Source: Exiguobacterium sp. BMC-KP
Lineage (GTDB): Bacteria; Bacillota; Bacilli; Exiguobacteriales; Exiguobacteriaceae
Assembly: GCF_001275385.1 (NCBI RefSeq)
Contig: NZ_LGIW01000015.1
Location: 1,364,001-1,428,000 of the forward strand
Reading direction: 5' to 3'
Length of the DNA: 64,000 nt
The notes under the pieces are model-generated. The model was given only the letters and a program-made list of their open reading frames with translations. It was not told where the DNA came from and searched no databases. Made by a program: the position numbers and the translations under genes. Positions 52,346 to 61,081 of this stretch are shown piece by piece (position 1 is the first letter of the stretch; the number at the start of each line of letters is the position of its first letter).

Positions 52346-53302
52346 CTAGAACAGCCTATTCGTCTCCTCAATCCGCTCCATCCATTCCTTGATGAGTGAA
52401 TCCATCACAGGTCTTTCAATCGAAAGGTTCAATTGTTGTAGCAGATGATGGATTGCATGTTCCAGATGGATCGACGTGTATCTCCCTTTTAGCCTTAAAA
52501 AGACTGCGATTTGAAACTCAAAAGGATGGACTGGAATAGATAACAAGTGGGTGATGGGAAGAAAGACAAAAGATGGTAGGTTCTGCAGATGAAAACCTGC
52601 TTGATAAAGTGGAAGTCTTAGAATACGCGGAGGTAAAGAGGTATGAAAAGGTCGCTGACGATAGCGGTGAACGATTCCTTGCCATCGAGCCATTGAAAAT
52701 TTCCGAGGAAATGAAGGTAGTTCAGTTGAAAGAAAGTCAGATAAAGAAAGTGATTGAACCGTACAATAGACATGATGCTTCGCAAAAGGAATCGGATGTC
52801 GGAATCGTCGAATTTGATTCTCGACAATCAGATCCAAATATTCATTTTGTAGGAATGCTTGTCTCATCCATCCTTGCAATCGAATCGTGACACCTTGTGA
52901 AGGATGAAACCCGATCCAACGAACTGTCCGTTCTTGTTTCGCATCAAGTTTTGCTCGTCTCATCCATTCATCTGCCGACATCGGCGAGCACTGAATTTCA
53001 ATACCAAGTTGCTTTTCTGGGAGCCATAGATCAAAGCGACGTTGTCCCGTTATCCATTCAGTTTCAACTTGAATGCCTGCGGTCATCAAGGAGTCTGCAA
53101 TCCGCTGTTTCCAAGATATATGCAATCTACTCTCTCCTGAACAAGCTGAGATATGCGCAAAATGCGGTCGCCGTCCTTGCCTGACGCGCAACAGCTTCAG
53201 GCAATACGGACACCGTAAGGACATGGCTTTCAAGTCATGGATCGAAAATCTATGAATCATGATGCGTTTACCAGAGTCATCAATAGCTTCGAACATCAGC
53301 AT
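52346..53302 (-). CDS. coiA: Competence protein CoiA-like
   Basis: A 318-residue protein related to CoiA of naturally competent Firmicutes, a nuclease-like factor that helps recombination of incoming DNA. The N-terminus has a Cys pair (C-P-Y-C) with a later P-H-F-A-H and a nuclease-like core (V-E-T-E-W-I-T-G-Q-R-R-F-D-L-W-L-P-E-K-Q-L-G-I-E-I-Q-C-S), with the Asp, Glu and Gln positions of a PD-(D/E)xK-type fold. It is placed before pepF as in B. subtilis and 14 bases after cls. No comK site is visible since it follows cls. Confidence 0.85.
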   Translation of the reverse strand: MLMFEAIDDSGKRIMIHRFSIHDLKAMSLRCPYCLKLLRVRQGRRPHFAHISACSGESRLHISWKQRIADSLMTAGIQVETEWITGQRRFDLWLPEKQLGIEIQCSPMSADEWMRRAKLDAKQERTVRWIGFHPSQGVTIRLQGWMRQAFLQNEYLDLIVENQIRRFRHPIPFAKHHVYCTVQSLSLSDFLSTELPSFPRKFSMARWQGIVHRYRQRPFHTSLPPRILRLPLYQAGFHLQNLPSFVFLPITHLLSIPVHPFEFQIAVFLRLKGRYTSIHLEHAIHHLLQQLNLSIERPVMDSLIKEWMERIEETNRLF

Positions 53303-53316
53303 CGTTCCCCTTTTTA

Positions 53317-54828
53317 CTAAAGTAAAGGCGAGAATAAGCGCGAAATCGATTCAATTAAACGACGACGTAATGGACGACGATGGAACAAATCAGCATCAAC
53401 TTCTGTCGAATGGCTAAAATCTTCATAAAAATCACGCGTTAATTCATGAACAGAGTTTGTTCCGTACAAAAAAGCGTTCACTTCGAAATTCAAATGAAAA
53501 CTGCGTAAATCCATGTTCGCAGTTCCGATCGTTGCGATGGCGTCGTCAACGACGATGACTTTAGAATGCATGAAGCCCTTATTGTACTCATAAATTTTTA
53601 CACCAGCTTGCAGTAGATCATCAAAATAAGAGCGACTCGCATAGAAAACGATTTTATGATCCGGAAAGCTCGGGAGTAAAATACGAACATCAATCCCTGC
53701 CATAGCAGCGGTCTTCAGCGCTGTCATAAGGTCTTCGTCAGGTATGAGGTACGGGGAAGCGATATAGACGGACTCACGTGCTTCCGTAATAAGTCCGAAG
53801 TAAAGCGACTTCATTGCCTCGTGCGGTTCATCAGGTCCACTCGCAATGATCTGTACACCTCCAGTTGCTTCTTCGACATTCTCCAGTGACTCCATATAAA
53901 ACGGCGTAAAAAGTCGTTCCCCTGTCATGTAGTACCAATCTTGGAGAAAAATCAGTTGGAGTTCAGAGACAGCTTCTCCTCGAACAAGAAGATGGGTATC
54001 GCGCCAAAACCCAAAATGTTGATTGCGACCGATGTATTCATCCCCAATGTTAATCCCGCCTGTAAAAGCAACTGTCCCATCGATAACGACGATCTTTCGA
54101 TGATTCCGGTAGTTCGATTTACTCGAAATGAAAGGTAACACGACTGGGAAAAATGCTCGAACCTCTACACCAGCCTCTTGTAGCTTCTTGAAATAATGCT
54201 TATCTGTCGAAAAACAACCGACAGCATCATAGAGAAAGCGAACCTCAATTCCTTGCTTGGCCTTTTCAATCAATGCTTCTTGTAACTGAAGTGCGAGTTG
54301 ATCATCTCGTACGATGTAATATTCCAAATGAATATGATGTTGTGCTTGGCGGATTTCCTCTAAAAGAATCGGAAACTTCTCCTGCCCATTCGTCAAGATG
54401 CGTGTATGTGTATTATACGAAATTGGTAGTCGACTGATCGAATCGATAAGTGTAACAACTTTTCCGTAACGTCCTTCTTGGAACACTGATTGGTGTACCT
54501 CTGTCTTAAACTGGGTACGATATTTAATGTAAGACTCTTCATCAAGCATGGCTTTTAACCGAAACATTCGTTTTCGACGGTAGTTCTGGCCGAACGTGAA
54601 ATACACGAAAACGCCAACGACAGGCAGTGCCATCATGACGAGTGCCCAGACGAGTGTTCGTTCCGGGTTTCGATTTTCAAGTAAAATGATGACGAACACG
54701 CTCATGACGACCAAGATGATGACGATGGACAGCCAACCTACCATATAAACGCTCCAATAGTAGGATAAAAAGGCGATCAAGCCGATGGTCAAGATGAGGG
54801 TCATGAGAAGTTGTACACGTCGTAGCAT
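53317..54828 (-). CDS. cls: Cardiolipin synthase
   Basis: Membrane-bound phospholipase D-type enzyme that makes cardiolipin from two phosphatidylglycerols. Two hydrophobic helices open the protein (about residues 7-27 and 32-50), with a further one near 60-78. The two HKD motifs are complete: N-H-R-K-I-V-V-I-D-G (His243 to Asp250) and M-H-S-K-V-I-V-V-D-D (His421 to Asp428). At 503 residues it is full length. AGGAGGGGG precedes the start. It is the first gene of cls-coiA-pepF. Confidence 0.95.
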   Translation of the reverse strand: MLRRVQLLMTLILTIGLIAFLSYYWSVYMVGWLSIVIILVVMSVFVIILLENRNPERTLVWALVMMALPVVGVFVYFTFGQNYRRKRMFRLKAMLDEESYIKYRTQFKTEVHQSVFQEGRYGKVVTLIDSISRLPISYNTHTRILTNGQEKFPILLEEIRQAQHHIHLEYYIVRDDQLALQLQEALIEKAKQGIEVRFLYDAVGCFSTDKHYFKKLQEAGVEVRAFFPVVLPFISSKSNYRNHRKIVVIDGTVAFTGGINIGDEYIGRNQHFGFWRDTHLLVRGEAVSELQLIFLQDWYYMTGERLFTPFYMESLENVEEATGGVQIIASGPDEPHEAMKSLYFGLITEARESVYIASPYLIPDEDLMTALKTAAMAGIDVRILLPSFPDHKIVFYASRSYFDDLLQAGVKIYEYNKGFMHSKVIVVDDAIATIGTANMDLRSFHLNFEVNAFLYGTNSVHELTRDFYEDFSHSTEVDADLFHRRPLRRRLIESISRLFSPLL

Positions 54829-54897
54829 GAATCCCCCTCCTTTTTTTGTATGTAGTACAAATCGTATTTAGACTGATGACAGAAAGGAAGCGTTTAA

Positions 54898-55620
54898 ATG
54901 GGTACGTATATCATTACTGGTGCAACAAGTGGAATTGGTGAAGCAACTTCCCTTCAGCTCATTCGGGAGGGACACACCGTCCTTGCAATTGGTCGTAATA
55001 AGGAAAAAGGATCCTCACTCGAATCAAGCGGAGAAGGACGTTTATATTTCTTCCCTGTCGACTTAGCGGATTCCTCTGCAATCGATGCGTTCTTTGAAGA
55101 AACACAAGAGGATTTCCCTGAAATCGATGGGATTTTCAACAATGCTGGTACCTTTGGAAAACCCGTTGCACCCGAACGCGTCTCCGATCAGCAAAAAGAA
55201 GTATTCCAAGTCAATTATCACTCTCCCGAACGAATCATCCAGTTAGCAACGAAACGCTTCTCAAAAGGTGCTTCCATCGTCAACAATAGTGCCATCGTAG
55301 GTCACGTTAAGTTCCCAGCAATGCTATTGCCTTATGCATCGTCTAAGAGCGCTCTACTGACGCTTACGAAGACATATGCAGCACGATTTCATGGGAAGTA
55401 CAGATTTAACGCCATTTGCCCAGGACCAGTCGATACAGCGCTTAGTCACGCGTTATATGGCGGGAAAGATAAATTTGACCTAGCAATGAAACACCACCTT
55501 CGTGGCGAGCCTGCGCAACCTTCTGAGATTGCAGAGGTCGTTTGCTTCTTACTATCTAATAAAGCGAGCTATATTAATGGGCAAGCACTCGTTGTAGATG
55601 GTGGCTATACCCTCACTTAA
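54898..55620 (+). CDS. Short-chain dehydrogenase/reductase
   Basis: A 240-residue classical SDR. The dinucleotide motif is T-G-A-T-S-G-I-G near residues 8-15, N-N-A-G follows near 83, and the catalytic Ser, Tyr-x3-Lys appears as V-N-N-S with Y-A-S-S-K near 145. The C-terminus D-G-G-Y-T is typical of quinone-type or 3-oxoacyl reductases. The substrate is unknown. It stands alone between terminators, divergent from cls. Confidence 0.9.
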   Translation: MGTYIITGATSGIGEATSLQLIREGHTVLAIGRNKEKGSSLESSGEGRLYFFPVDLADSSAIDAFFEETQEDFPEIDGIFNNAGTFGKPVAPERVSDQQKEVFQVNYHSPERIIQLATKRFSKGASIVNNSAIVGHVKFPAMLLPYASSKSALLTLTKTYAARFHGKYRFNAICPGPVDTALSHALYGGKDKFDLAMKHHLRGEPAQPSEIAEVVCFLLSNKASYINGQALVVDGGYTLT

Positions 55621-55625
55621 TATCA

Positions 55626-55667
55626 GAATAAAAGGAGGTATCACAAAATGTGATCCTCCTTTTATTC
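55626..55667. terminator. Bidirectional terminator
   Basis: An 18-bp stem with one bulged base (55626-55644 with 55650-55667), shared by the SDR gene and mecA. Confidence 0.88.
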
Positions 55668-55682
55668 GCACTTTTTCTGACC

Positions 55683-56318
55683 TCAGTTCGGAAAATGTTT
55701 CCGAATGAATGGAAAGACATCCGAGGTAATGATTTGTTTCCCGTATTCAGCAACAGGATGTATTGTTTGTTCACTGAATTGAAGATACTCTGCAATTAAA
55801 CTCATGACGTTTTCTTGTGCTTCTCCGTTCACATCATCTTCGAAATGAACATGCAGTAAATAGAGTCCATCTTTTTGATAAAGCGCTGTTTCAAGTTCTG
55901 CAAACACAGGAGCATTCGCATATTGACTGAGCGCGATGATATGTTCGAAATCGCGAGTTTCAAATAAAACATCTTGGCTTAGCTCTGTATCTTTATCTTC
56001 TGTCTCAGACATCGCTGATCGTAAAAGTGAATCGAGTTCGTCTTCATCGACTTGCTCACCATCAACTGCATTTTTTGCGATCGTCACAGTGACTTCAAGA
56101 CCTTTTTCAAAAGCTTGCACTTGTATCCATAGTGGACCTTCGAAGGAGATGGACTCTTTTTCATTCGCTTCGTCCATCATCTGCCAGAATAACTGTTCTC
56201 CCCGTTCCCGGTTATACCAAATTTCATCTCGGGCAAAACCACGGCGTTCGATGTCGGTGTACGTGATGAAGAACTTTACCGTATTGTCATTGACGCGTTC
56301 GATTTTCAATCTGTCCAC
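55683..56318 (-). CDS. mecA: Adaptor protein MecA
   Basis: Adaptor that links substrates such as ComK to the ClpCP protease. The 211-residue protein has the N-terminal substrate-binding start M-D-R-L-K-I-E-R-V-N-D-N-T-V-K-F-F-I-T-Y and E-I-W-Y-N-R-E-R-G-E-Q-L-F-W. An acidic linker (V-D-E-D-E-L-D-S-L) follows, then the C-terminal ClpC-binding domain. Length and context (next to spx) match B. subtilis. In this genome it could restrain competence proteins such as CoiA's pathway, but ComK itself is not in view. Confidence 0.93.
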   Translation of the reverse strand: MDRLKIERVNDNTVKFFITYTDIERRGFARDEIWYNRERGEQLFWQMMDEANEKESISFEGPLWIQVQAFEKGLEVTVTIAKNAVDGEQVDEDELDSLLRSAMSETEDKDTELSQDVLFETRDFEHIIALSQYANAPVFAELETALYQKDGLYLLHVHFEDDVNGEAQENVMSLIAEYLQFSEQTIHPVAEYGKQIITSDVFPFIRKHFPN

Positions 56319-56442
56319 TCCTTTCTTCCCGTTCCTTATCTAGAATACGAACGAGGATATGACTTGGATTCATACTATCTAAATCCCAAGGATATATTTC
56401 TATTCCTTTGTTATCTTTATTTTAACCTTTTTTATCGGTAAC

Positions 56443-56477
56443 AAAAAGCACACTGCTCACGAAGCAGCGTGCTTTTT
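56443..56477 (-). terminator. Terminator after spx
   Basis: A stem of nine plus five pairs with one mismatch (56443-56457 with 56463-56477) with A5/T5 arms. It separates spx from mecA. Confidence 0.88.
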
Positions 56478-56481
56478 AAAA

Positions 56482-56880
56482 TTACTCGTTTACAAGACGC
56501 TGCGCTTCCAAAAGTTGGAACGTACGCACCTTGCGTGGTAAGAATCGGCGGATTTCATCCTCGTTATATCCAACTTGAAGACGCTTCTCATCAATCAAAA
56601 TTGGACGACGTAATAATCCTGGGTATTCTTGAATCAAATCGTATAGGTGCTGCAACGATAAGTTTTCAACTGAAACATCGAGTTTCGAGAAGACTTTTGA
56701 ACGAGTTGAGATGATCTCATCCGTTCCATCTTCCGTCATACGAAGAATCTGTTTGATTTCATCGAGCGATAAAGGTTCTGAAAAAATATTACGTTCAACG
56801 AACGGGATTTCATGTTCTTCAAGCCACGCGCGTGCTTTCCGACAAGAAGTACAACTTGGTGAAGTATAGAGTGTTACCAT
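56482..56880 (-). CDS. spx: Transcriptional regulator Spx
   Basis: ArsC-fold protein that binds the RNA polymerase alpha C-terminal domain and switches on thiol-stress genes. The redox switch is C-T-S-C (Cys10, Cys13) and the R-R-P-I-L-I-D-E-K motif is in place. The ATG at 56880 (132 residues) has GGGGGAGGATG upstream; the longer frame is rejected. YjbH and MecA-type adaptors for ClpXP/ClpCP are encoded nearby. A terminator follows, so mecA is not forced to follow its expression. Confidence 0.95.
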   Translation of the reverse strand: MVTLYTSPSCTSCRKARAWLEEHEIPFVERNIFSEPLSLDEIKQILRMTEDGTDEIISTRSKVFSKLDVSVENLSLQHLYDLIQEYPGLLRRPILIDEKRLQVGYNEDEIRRFLPRKVRTFQLLEAQRLVNE

Positions 56881-57027
56881 TGAAAAACATCCTCCCCCTG
56901 ATTTAACATCATTCAATATCTATGTGCATAAGCAAATATTGATGATGGTTCTATTACTTGACAGTTTACATCTAATAAAGCAGAAAACCTAGCTTTTTTA
57001 TAAAGATGAAAGAACTTTTCGTAAAAA

Positions 57028-57062
57028 AGCTTGTTAAAGCCACCACGTGGCTTTAACAAGCT
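57028..57062 (-). terminator. Terminator overlapping the end of the 45-codon ORF
   Basis: A 16-bp perfect stem with a three-base loop (57028-57043 with 57047-57062), followed on the minus strand by six T. The stop codon of the small ORF (57053-57055) lies within the stem. Confidence 0.9.
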
Positions 57063-57190
57063 GGCGTGTGATCAAATGGCTGAGAAATCGTCTCTTTTGC
57101 TTTAGGAAGTTTCATTTCTTTCAGTTTTTTCTCTAAAATATCCCGCAAAAGGCGTTTCTTCAGCTTTTTCTTCTTATCACGTTCTTTCAT
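57053..57190 (-). CDS. Small very basic hypothetical protein (45 residues)
   Basis: A 45-codon ORF, too short for standard tracks. The product is strongly basic at the start (K-E-R-D-K-K-K-K-L-K-K-R-L-L-R) and probably one long helix (D-I-L-E-K-K-L-K-E-M-K-L). It ends in a non-helical I-S-Q-P-F-D-H-T-P-A-C with a final Cys. The ribosome site (GGGGTG) is moderate. A strong terminator starting inside its last codons supports transcription in this direction. I do not recognise it. Binding to RNA or the membrane is only a guess from charge. Confidence 0.45.
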   Translation of the reverse strand: MKERDKKKKLKKRLLRDILEKKLKEMKLPKAKETISQPFDHTPAC

Positions 57191-57414
57191 ATTCCGACAC
57201 CCCAATCGGCCCGAAACAGAACTAACAACCATACGAAAGCGAATAAATCATCTTCTACATTAGTAAGTATACCACGTATCTTAAAATTCTATTCCTACTT
57301 TAAGCAATTAAATATGTGAGATTGTCGATTGATGGAGGAATAACAGTTGCAATTTCTTTCAATTTTCTGTAGAGTGTATAGAAATATCTACTCTCAGGAA
57401 GGAGTTTTTCATTC

Positions 57415-57948
57415 ATGGCATTAACACTCGTTACTATTCTCGATCATCCGATCGCTCAAAAATATTTATCCCGTTCTGGCTTGAATCATGCGATTTCAGT
57501 AGCAGAACGTGCACTGACTCTCGCTACGAAACGGGGCTTAGATGCTGACACTGCTACGAAAGCAGCACTCCTCCATGATATCGGTCATTACGAATGGTAT
57601 ACCGATGGCACTTGGAATTACGATCTCTATCGTCAAAATGATATTCATGCCATTAAAGGGGCTGAACGTGCCCATAAACTTTTGATTCGCCTTGGCGAAG
57701 AACCAGCACGTGCAAAGGAAATCGCACTTGCTGTACTCTTGCATACGGATTCTTATCTCCCACCAGGTGCAATCAACCGGACACCGCTTCAACAACTTGT
57801 TCACGATGCGGATACACTAGAAGAACAACCAGGCGGATTACACCATTATGAAAAAATCGACTTCGACGAAGCCATCCGTCGTCTTGACGCAATTGATTCA
57901 GTCGTTCACCGATTTGCTCATCTCCCACGAATTGCATCAGAAAATTAA
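57415..57948 (+). CDS. HD-domain phosphohydrolase
   Basis: A 177-residue metal-dependent phosphohydrolase. The HD signature is A-L-L-H-D-I-G-H-Y-E near residue 47 and the closing Asp is in V-H-D-A-D-T-L-E near residue 122. An early His (N-H-A-I-S-V-A-E-R) completes the metal set. Family members act on nucleotides or cyclic nucleotides; the substrate is unknown. AGGAAGGAG lies ahead of the ATG. A TTGCAA/TAGAGT pair with a 17-base spacer just upstream is a possible promoter. Confidence 0.88.
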   Translation: MALTLVTILDHPIAQKYLSRSGLNHAISVAERALTLATKRGLDADTATKAALLHDIGHYEWYTDGTWNYDLYRQNDIHAIKGAERAHKLLIRLGEEPARAKEIALAVLLHTDSYLPPGAINRTPLQQLVHDADTLEEQPGGLHHYEKIDFDEAIRRLDAIDSVVHRFAHLPRIASEN

Positions 57949-57983
57949 AAGGCATTTCCACGATCAACGTGGAAATGCCTTTT
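57947..57983. terminator. Bidirectional terminator
   Basis: A 16-bp perfect stem (57947-57962 with 57968-57983) with a five-base loop. It is shared by the HD gene and oppF. Confidence 0.92.
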
Positions 57984-57995
57984 TTGCTTTAACGA

Positions 57996-58949
57996 TTATA
58001 CGAGTTGCGCTTGATATGCTTCAAGTTCTGCATCAGTCATCGAAACAAAGTGACCTGGTTCGATTTCGCGAAGCGGCGGGATACTCGAATCTTCATCCGA
58101 TTTCCCAACGGGTCCGCTCGTTGGACGATCAAAGATAATCCGTTTACGTGTCCGCTCGTGCTCTGGATCCGGAAGCGGGATCGCAGATAAAAGCGACTTC
58201 GTATACGCATGAACTGGATTCTCATATAGACGATCCGCGTCACACAATTCAACGAGGTGACCTTGGTACATAACACCAATCCGGTCTGAGATATACTTGA
58301 CCATCGATAAATCGTGGGCGATGAACAAGTATGTCAAACTGCGATCACGTTGCAGTTTTTTCATCAAGTTGACGACTTGGGCTTGAATCGATACGTCAAG
58401 TGCTGAAATCGGCTCATCTGCGATGATGAAATCCGGTTCTACAGCAAGTGCACGTGCGATACCGATCCGTTGACGCTGACCACCTGAGAATTCGTGTGGG
58501 TAACGGCTCGCGTGTTCCTTTGTCAAACCAACCGTTTCAAGCAAATCATACACACGGTTATTCCGCTCCTCTTTCGATTTCGCTAGACCGTGGATATCAA
58601 TTCCTTCAGCAATGATATCTCCGACTGTCATCCGTGGGTTTAAAGAAGCATACGGATCTTGGAAGATCATTTGCATCGCACGGTTGAACTTCAACTTTTC
58701 CTTACGCGATTTTTTCGCGTGGACGTTTTCACCTTTGAAGTTGACTTCGCCATCTGTCGCATCATACAAACCGATGATCGAACGACCAGTTGTTGATTTA
58801 CCACAGCCTGACTCGCCTACGAGACCAAGCACTTCTCCTTCATAGATATCGAATGAGAGACCATCGACCGCCTTAACGACACGACCACGACCAATATTGA
58901 AATGTTGCTTTAAGTTTTTTACTTCAAGTAGTTTCTTACGGTTTTCCAT
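57996..58949 (-). CDS. oppF: Oligopeptide ABC transporter ATP-binding protein OppF
   Basis: Second ATPase of the Opp peptide importer. Walker A is G-L-V-G-E-S-G-C-G-K-S-T-T near residue 43, the ABC signature is F-S-G-G-Q-R-Q-R-I-G-I-A-R, and Walker B is F-I-I-A-D-E-P with the switch H-D-L-S. The oligopeptide C-terminal extension after about residue 240 is present. At 317 residues it is complete. Its ATG shares one base with the oppD stop (TAATG), so the two ATPases are translationally coupled. Confidence 0.96.
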   Translation of the reverse strand: MENRKKLLEVKNLKQHFNIGRGRVVKAVDGLSFDIYEGEVLGLVGESGCGKSTTGRSIIGLYDATDGEVNFKGENVHAKKSRKEKLKFNRAMQMIFQDPYASLNPRMTVGDIIAEGIDIHGLAKSKEERNNRVYDLLETVGLTKEHASRYPHEFSGGQRQRIGIARALAVEPDFIIADEPISALDVSIQAQVVNLMKKLQRDRSLTYLFIAHDLSMVKYISDRIGVMYQGHLVELCDADRLYENPVHAYTKSLLSAIPLPDPEHERTRKRIIFDRPTSGPVGKSDEDSSIPPLREIEPGHFVSMTDAELEAYQAQLV

Positions 58950-60022
58950 TACTTCAGACCGCCTTTCAGAAGCGATTTTGAGAACACGCTGTCCGGACGG
59001 TATTTTAATGCCAAGTCGCGGATTGCTGCAGGTGGTTCAACATATGGTGCTTGTGGATGAAGCAACCACGTCGCAGCTTCGTGTGTATCTGAGATCTTGA
59101 AGAAAGGTGGTTCCTTCTCAAAATCAATTTTCATCGCGTATTTGTTACGCGGTGCAAACGCATCACCGACCGGTGGATGCATAAGGTTCGGTGGAGTTCC
59201 CGGAATCGCCGGAAGATCTTGCGAACGGTCATCAGATGGACGCGGCATCGAACCAAGTAGTCCCCAAGTATATGGATGACGTGGCTCGTAGAAGATCTCA
59301 TCTACCGTACCTTTTTCAATCAATTTACCAGCATACATAACGGCTACCCGGTCAGCCATATTCGCTACAACACCTAAGTCGTGCGTAATGAAAATAATCG
59401 CTGTACCCGTTTTTTGCTGAATATCTTTCAATAATTCAAGAATTTGAGCTTGAATCGTAACATCGAGTGCAGTCGTCGGTTCATCAGCAATCAATACTTT
59501 CGGGTTACAAGCAAGTGCAATCGCGATGACGATCCGCTGACGCATCCCACCCGATAATTGGTGTGGATATTGTTTAAGACGCGCTTCTGGATTCGGAATC
59601 CCTACGAGTGTTAAAAGTTCAAGTGTACGTTTTTTCGCTGCATCGCCAGTCAATCCTTGGTGACGTTTTAGCCCTTCAGCGATCTGTTTAAAAATCGTCA
59701 TCGTCGGGTTAAGTGATGTCATTGGATCCTGGAAGATCATTGCGATATCACGACCGCGAACTTTTTGCATTTCTTTATCGGAAAGCTTAACCAAGTCGCG
59801 GCCTTCGAATAAAATCTCACCTTGAGTGATTTCACCTGGTGGGTTTGGAATCAAACGCATGATGGCTTTTGAAGTAACCGATTTACCAGAACCGGACTCA
59901 CCAACGATTGCGAGTGTTTCACCTTTTTTTAAATCAAACGATACACCGCGGACGGCTTGAACCGTCCCGGCATACGTATGGAAAGCGACATTCAGGTCGC
60001 GAACAGATAAAATAGTTTCCAT
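58949..60022 (-). CDS. oppD: Oligopeptide ABC transporter ATP-binding protein OppD
   Basis: First ATPase of the Opp importer. Walker A is A-I-V-G-E-S-G-S-G-K-S-V-T near residue 38. The signature is L-S-G-G-M-R-Q-R-I-V-I-A-I and Walker B is V-L-I-A-D-E-P-T-T-A-L-D. The C-terminal extension (after about 260) of OppD-type proteins follows and carries P-P-V-G-D-A-F-A-P-R. It has no obvious Cys cluster of the kind seen in some OppD proteins. At 357 residues it is full length. oppC ends 27 bases upstream. Confidence 0.96.
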   Translation of the reverse strand: METILSVRDLNVAFHTYAGTVQAVRGVSFDLKKGETLAIVGESGSGKSVTSKAIMRLIPNPPGEITQGEILFEGRDLVKLSDKEMQKVRGRDIAMIFQDPMTSLNPTMTIFKQIAEGLKRHQGLTGDAAKKRTLELLTLVGIPNPEARLKQYPHQLSGGMRQRIVIAIALACNPKVLIADEPTTALDVTIQAQILELLKDIQQKTGTAIIFITHDLGVVANMADRVAVMYAGKLIEKGTVDEIFYEPRHPYTWGLLGSMPRPSDDRSQDLPAIPGTPPNLMHPPVGDAFAPRNKYAMKIDFEKEPPFFKISDTHEAATWLLHPQAPYVEPPAAIRDLALKYRPDSVFSKSLLKGGLK

Positions 60023-60049
60023 TGTGAATGAGCTCCTCTCTAGTTTCCG

Positions 60050-61081
60050 TTAGCGTCGTAAACGTGGGTCAAACGCATCACGCAGTCCATCTGCCAACAT
60101 ATTGAAGCTGACCATGAGGAGTACGATGACCGTCGATGGGACAACGAGCAAGTAAGGGAACGTTTTTAATTCCTTGTACCCTTCGTTGATCAATGTACCG
60201 AGTGACGGTTGTGGTGGTGCAAGTCCTAAACCGATGAAGCTTAAGAATGCTTCGAAGAAGATTGCCCCAGGAATTGTGAACATGAGTGAGATAATGATCG
60301 TTCCCAAAGTATTTGGAATCAAATGTTTGAAGATCAATCGTGCGCTAGAAGCACCAAGTGTCCGTGCTGCGAGAACAAACTCTTGGTTCTTTAGTTTCAG
60401 AATTTGACCACGTACAAGTCGACTCATCCCAATCCAACCGGTAATCGTCATCGCAAGGATGATCGTCGTAATCCCTGGTTCAAGAATCAAGATGAACAAG
60501 ATAATCAAAATCAAGTTCGGTACACCTGTTAAAATTTCAGCGATCCGTTGCATGATGTTATCGACACGTCCACCATAATAAGCAGAAATTCCGCCGTATG
60601 TGACACCAACGAGAACGTCAATGAGCGCTGCCATCAAACCGATGAATAACGAAATCTTCGTTCCTTCCCAGACACGTGACCAAAGATCACGACCGAGATG
60701 GTCCGTTCCGAACCAGAAGTTCTCTGTCACTTGTTTTTGTTTGTAGAAATCAATCGGTGTCTCACCAAGTGTCGCCATACCGTCAAAACCAGCCCACTCT
60801 AATCCCGTAACTTTAGGTGGAAGTTTAGCTTGCGTGATTGTTTGGGTATAAGGGTCATTACCAGATAACGCTGGTCCGACCAATGACATGATTGCGATGA
60901 TGACGATGACAGCAAGAGAAAGAATTGCCGCTTTGTTCTTACGTAGACGCATCCAAGCATCTTGCCAGAAGTTTAAACTTTTACCGGCAAGACGCTCTCC
61001 TGCCTGTTCATTGAACTCAACATGTTGGAACAGTGATGAATCAAACTGTTCTGCTTTTGCATTTGAATTTTGTTCAGCCAT
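60050..61081 (-). CDS. oppC: Oligopeptide ABC transporter permease OppC
   Basis: Inner-membrane permease of the Opp importer. A long N-terminal soluble part (about residues 1-45) leads to one helix and then a loop (D-P-Y-T-Q-T-I-T-Q-A). The core then shows the family stretch G-T-D-H-L-G-R-D-L-W-S-R-V-W-E-G and the permease EAA motif A-A-R-T-L-G-A-S-S-A-R-L-I-F-K-H. At 343 residues it is full length. The start shares one base with the oppB stop (TAATG). Confidence 0.96.
   Translation of the reverse strand: MAEQNSNAKAEQFDSSLFQHVEFNEQAGERLAGKSLNFWQDAWMRLRKNKAAILSLAVIVIIAIMSLVGPALSGNDPYTQTITQAKLPPKVTGLEWAGFDGMATLGETPIDFYKQKQVTENFWFGTDHLGRDLWSRVWEGTKISLFIGLMAALIDVLVGVTYGGISAYYGGRVDNIMQRIAEILTGVPNLILIILFILILEPGITTIILAMTITGWIGMSRLVRGQILKLKNQEFVLAARTLGASSARLIFKHLIPNTLGTIIISLMFTIPGAIFFEAFLSFIGLGLAPPQPSLGTLINEGYKELKTFPYLLVVPSTVIVLLMVSFNMLADGLRDAFDPRLRR

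Noticed and set aside
52573-52890. 105-residue plus-strand ORF
   Set aside because: It lies antisense inside coiA and has no ribosome site.
57346-57420. 25-codon ORF with a TTG start overlapping the HD gene start
   Set aside because: GGAGG lies upstream, but the TTGCAA is better read as the -35 of the HD gene promoter, and the peptide has no biased composition that would suggest attenuation.
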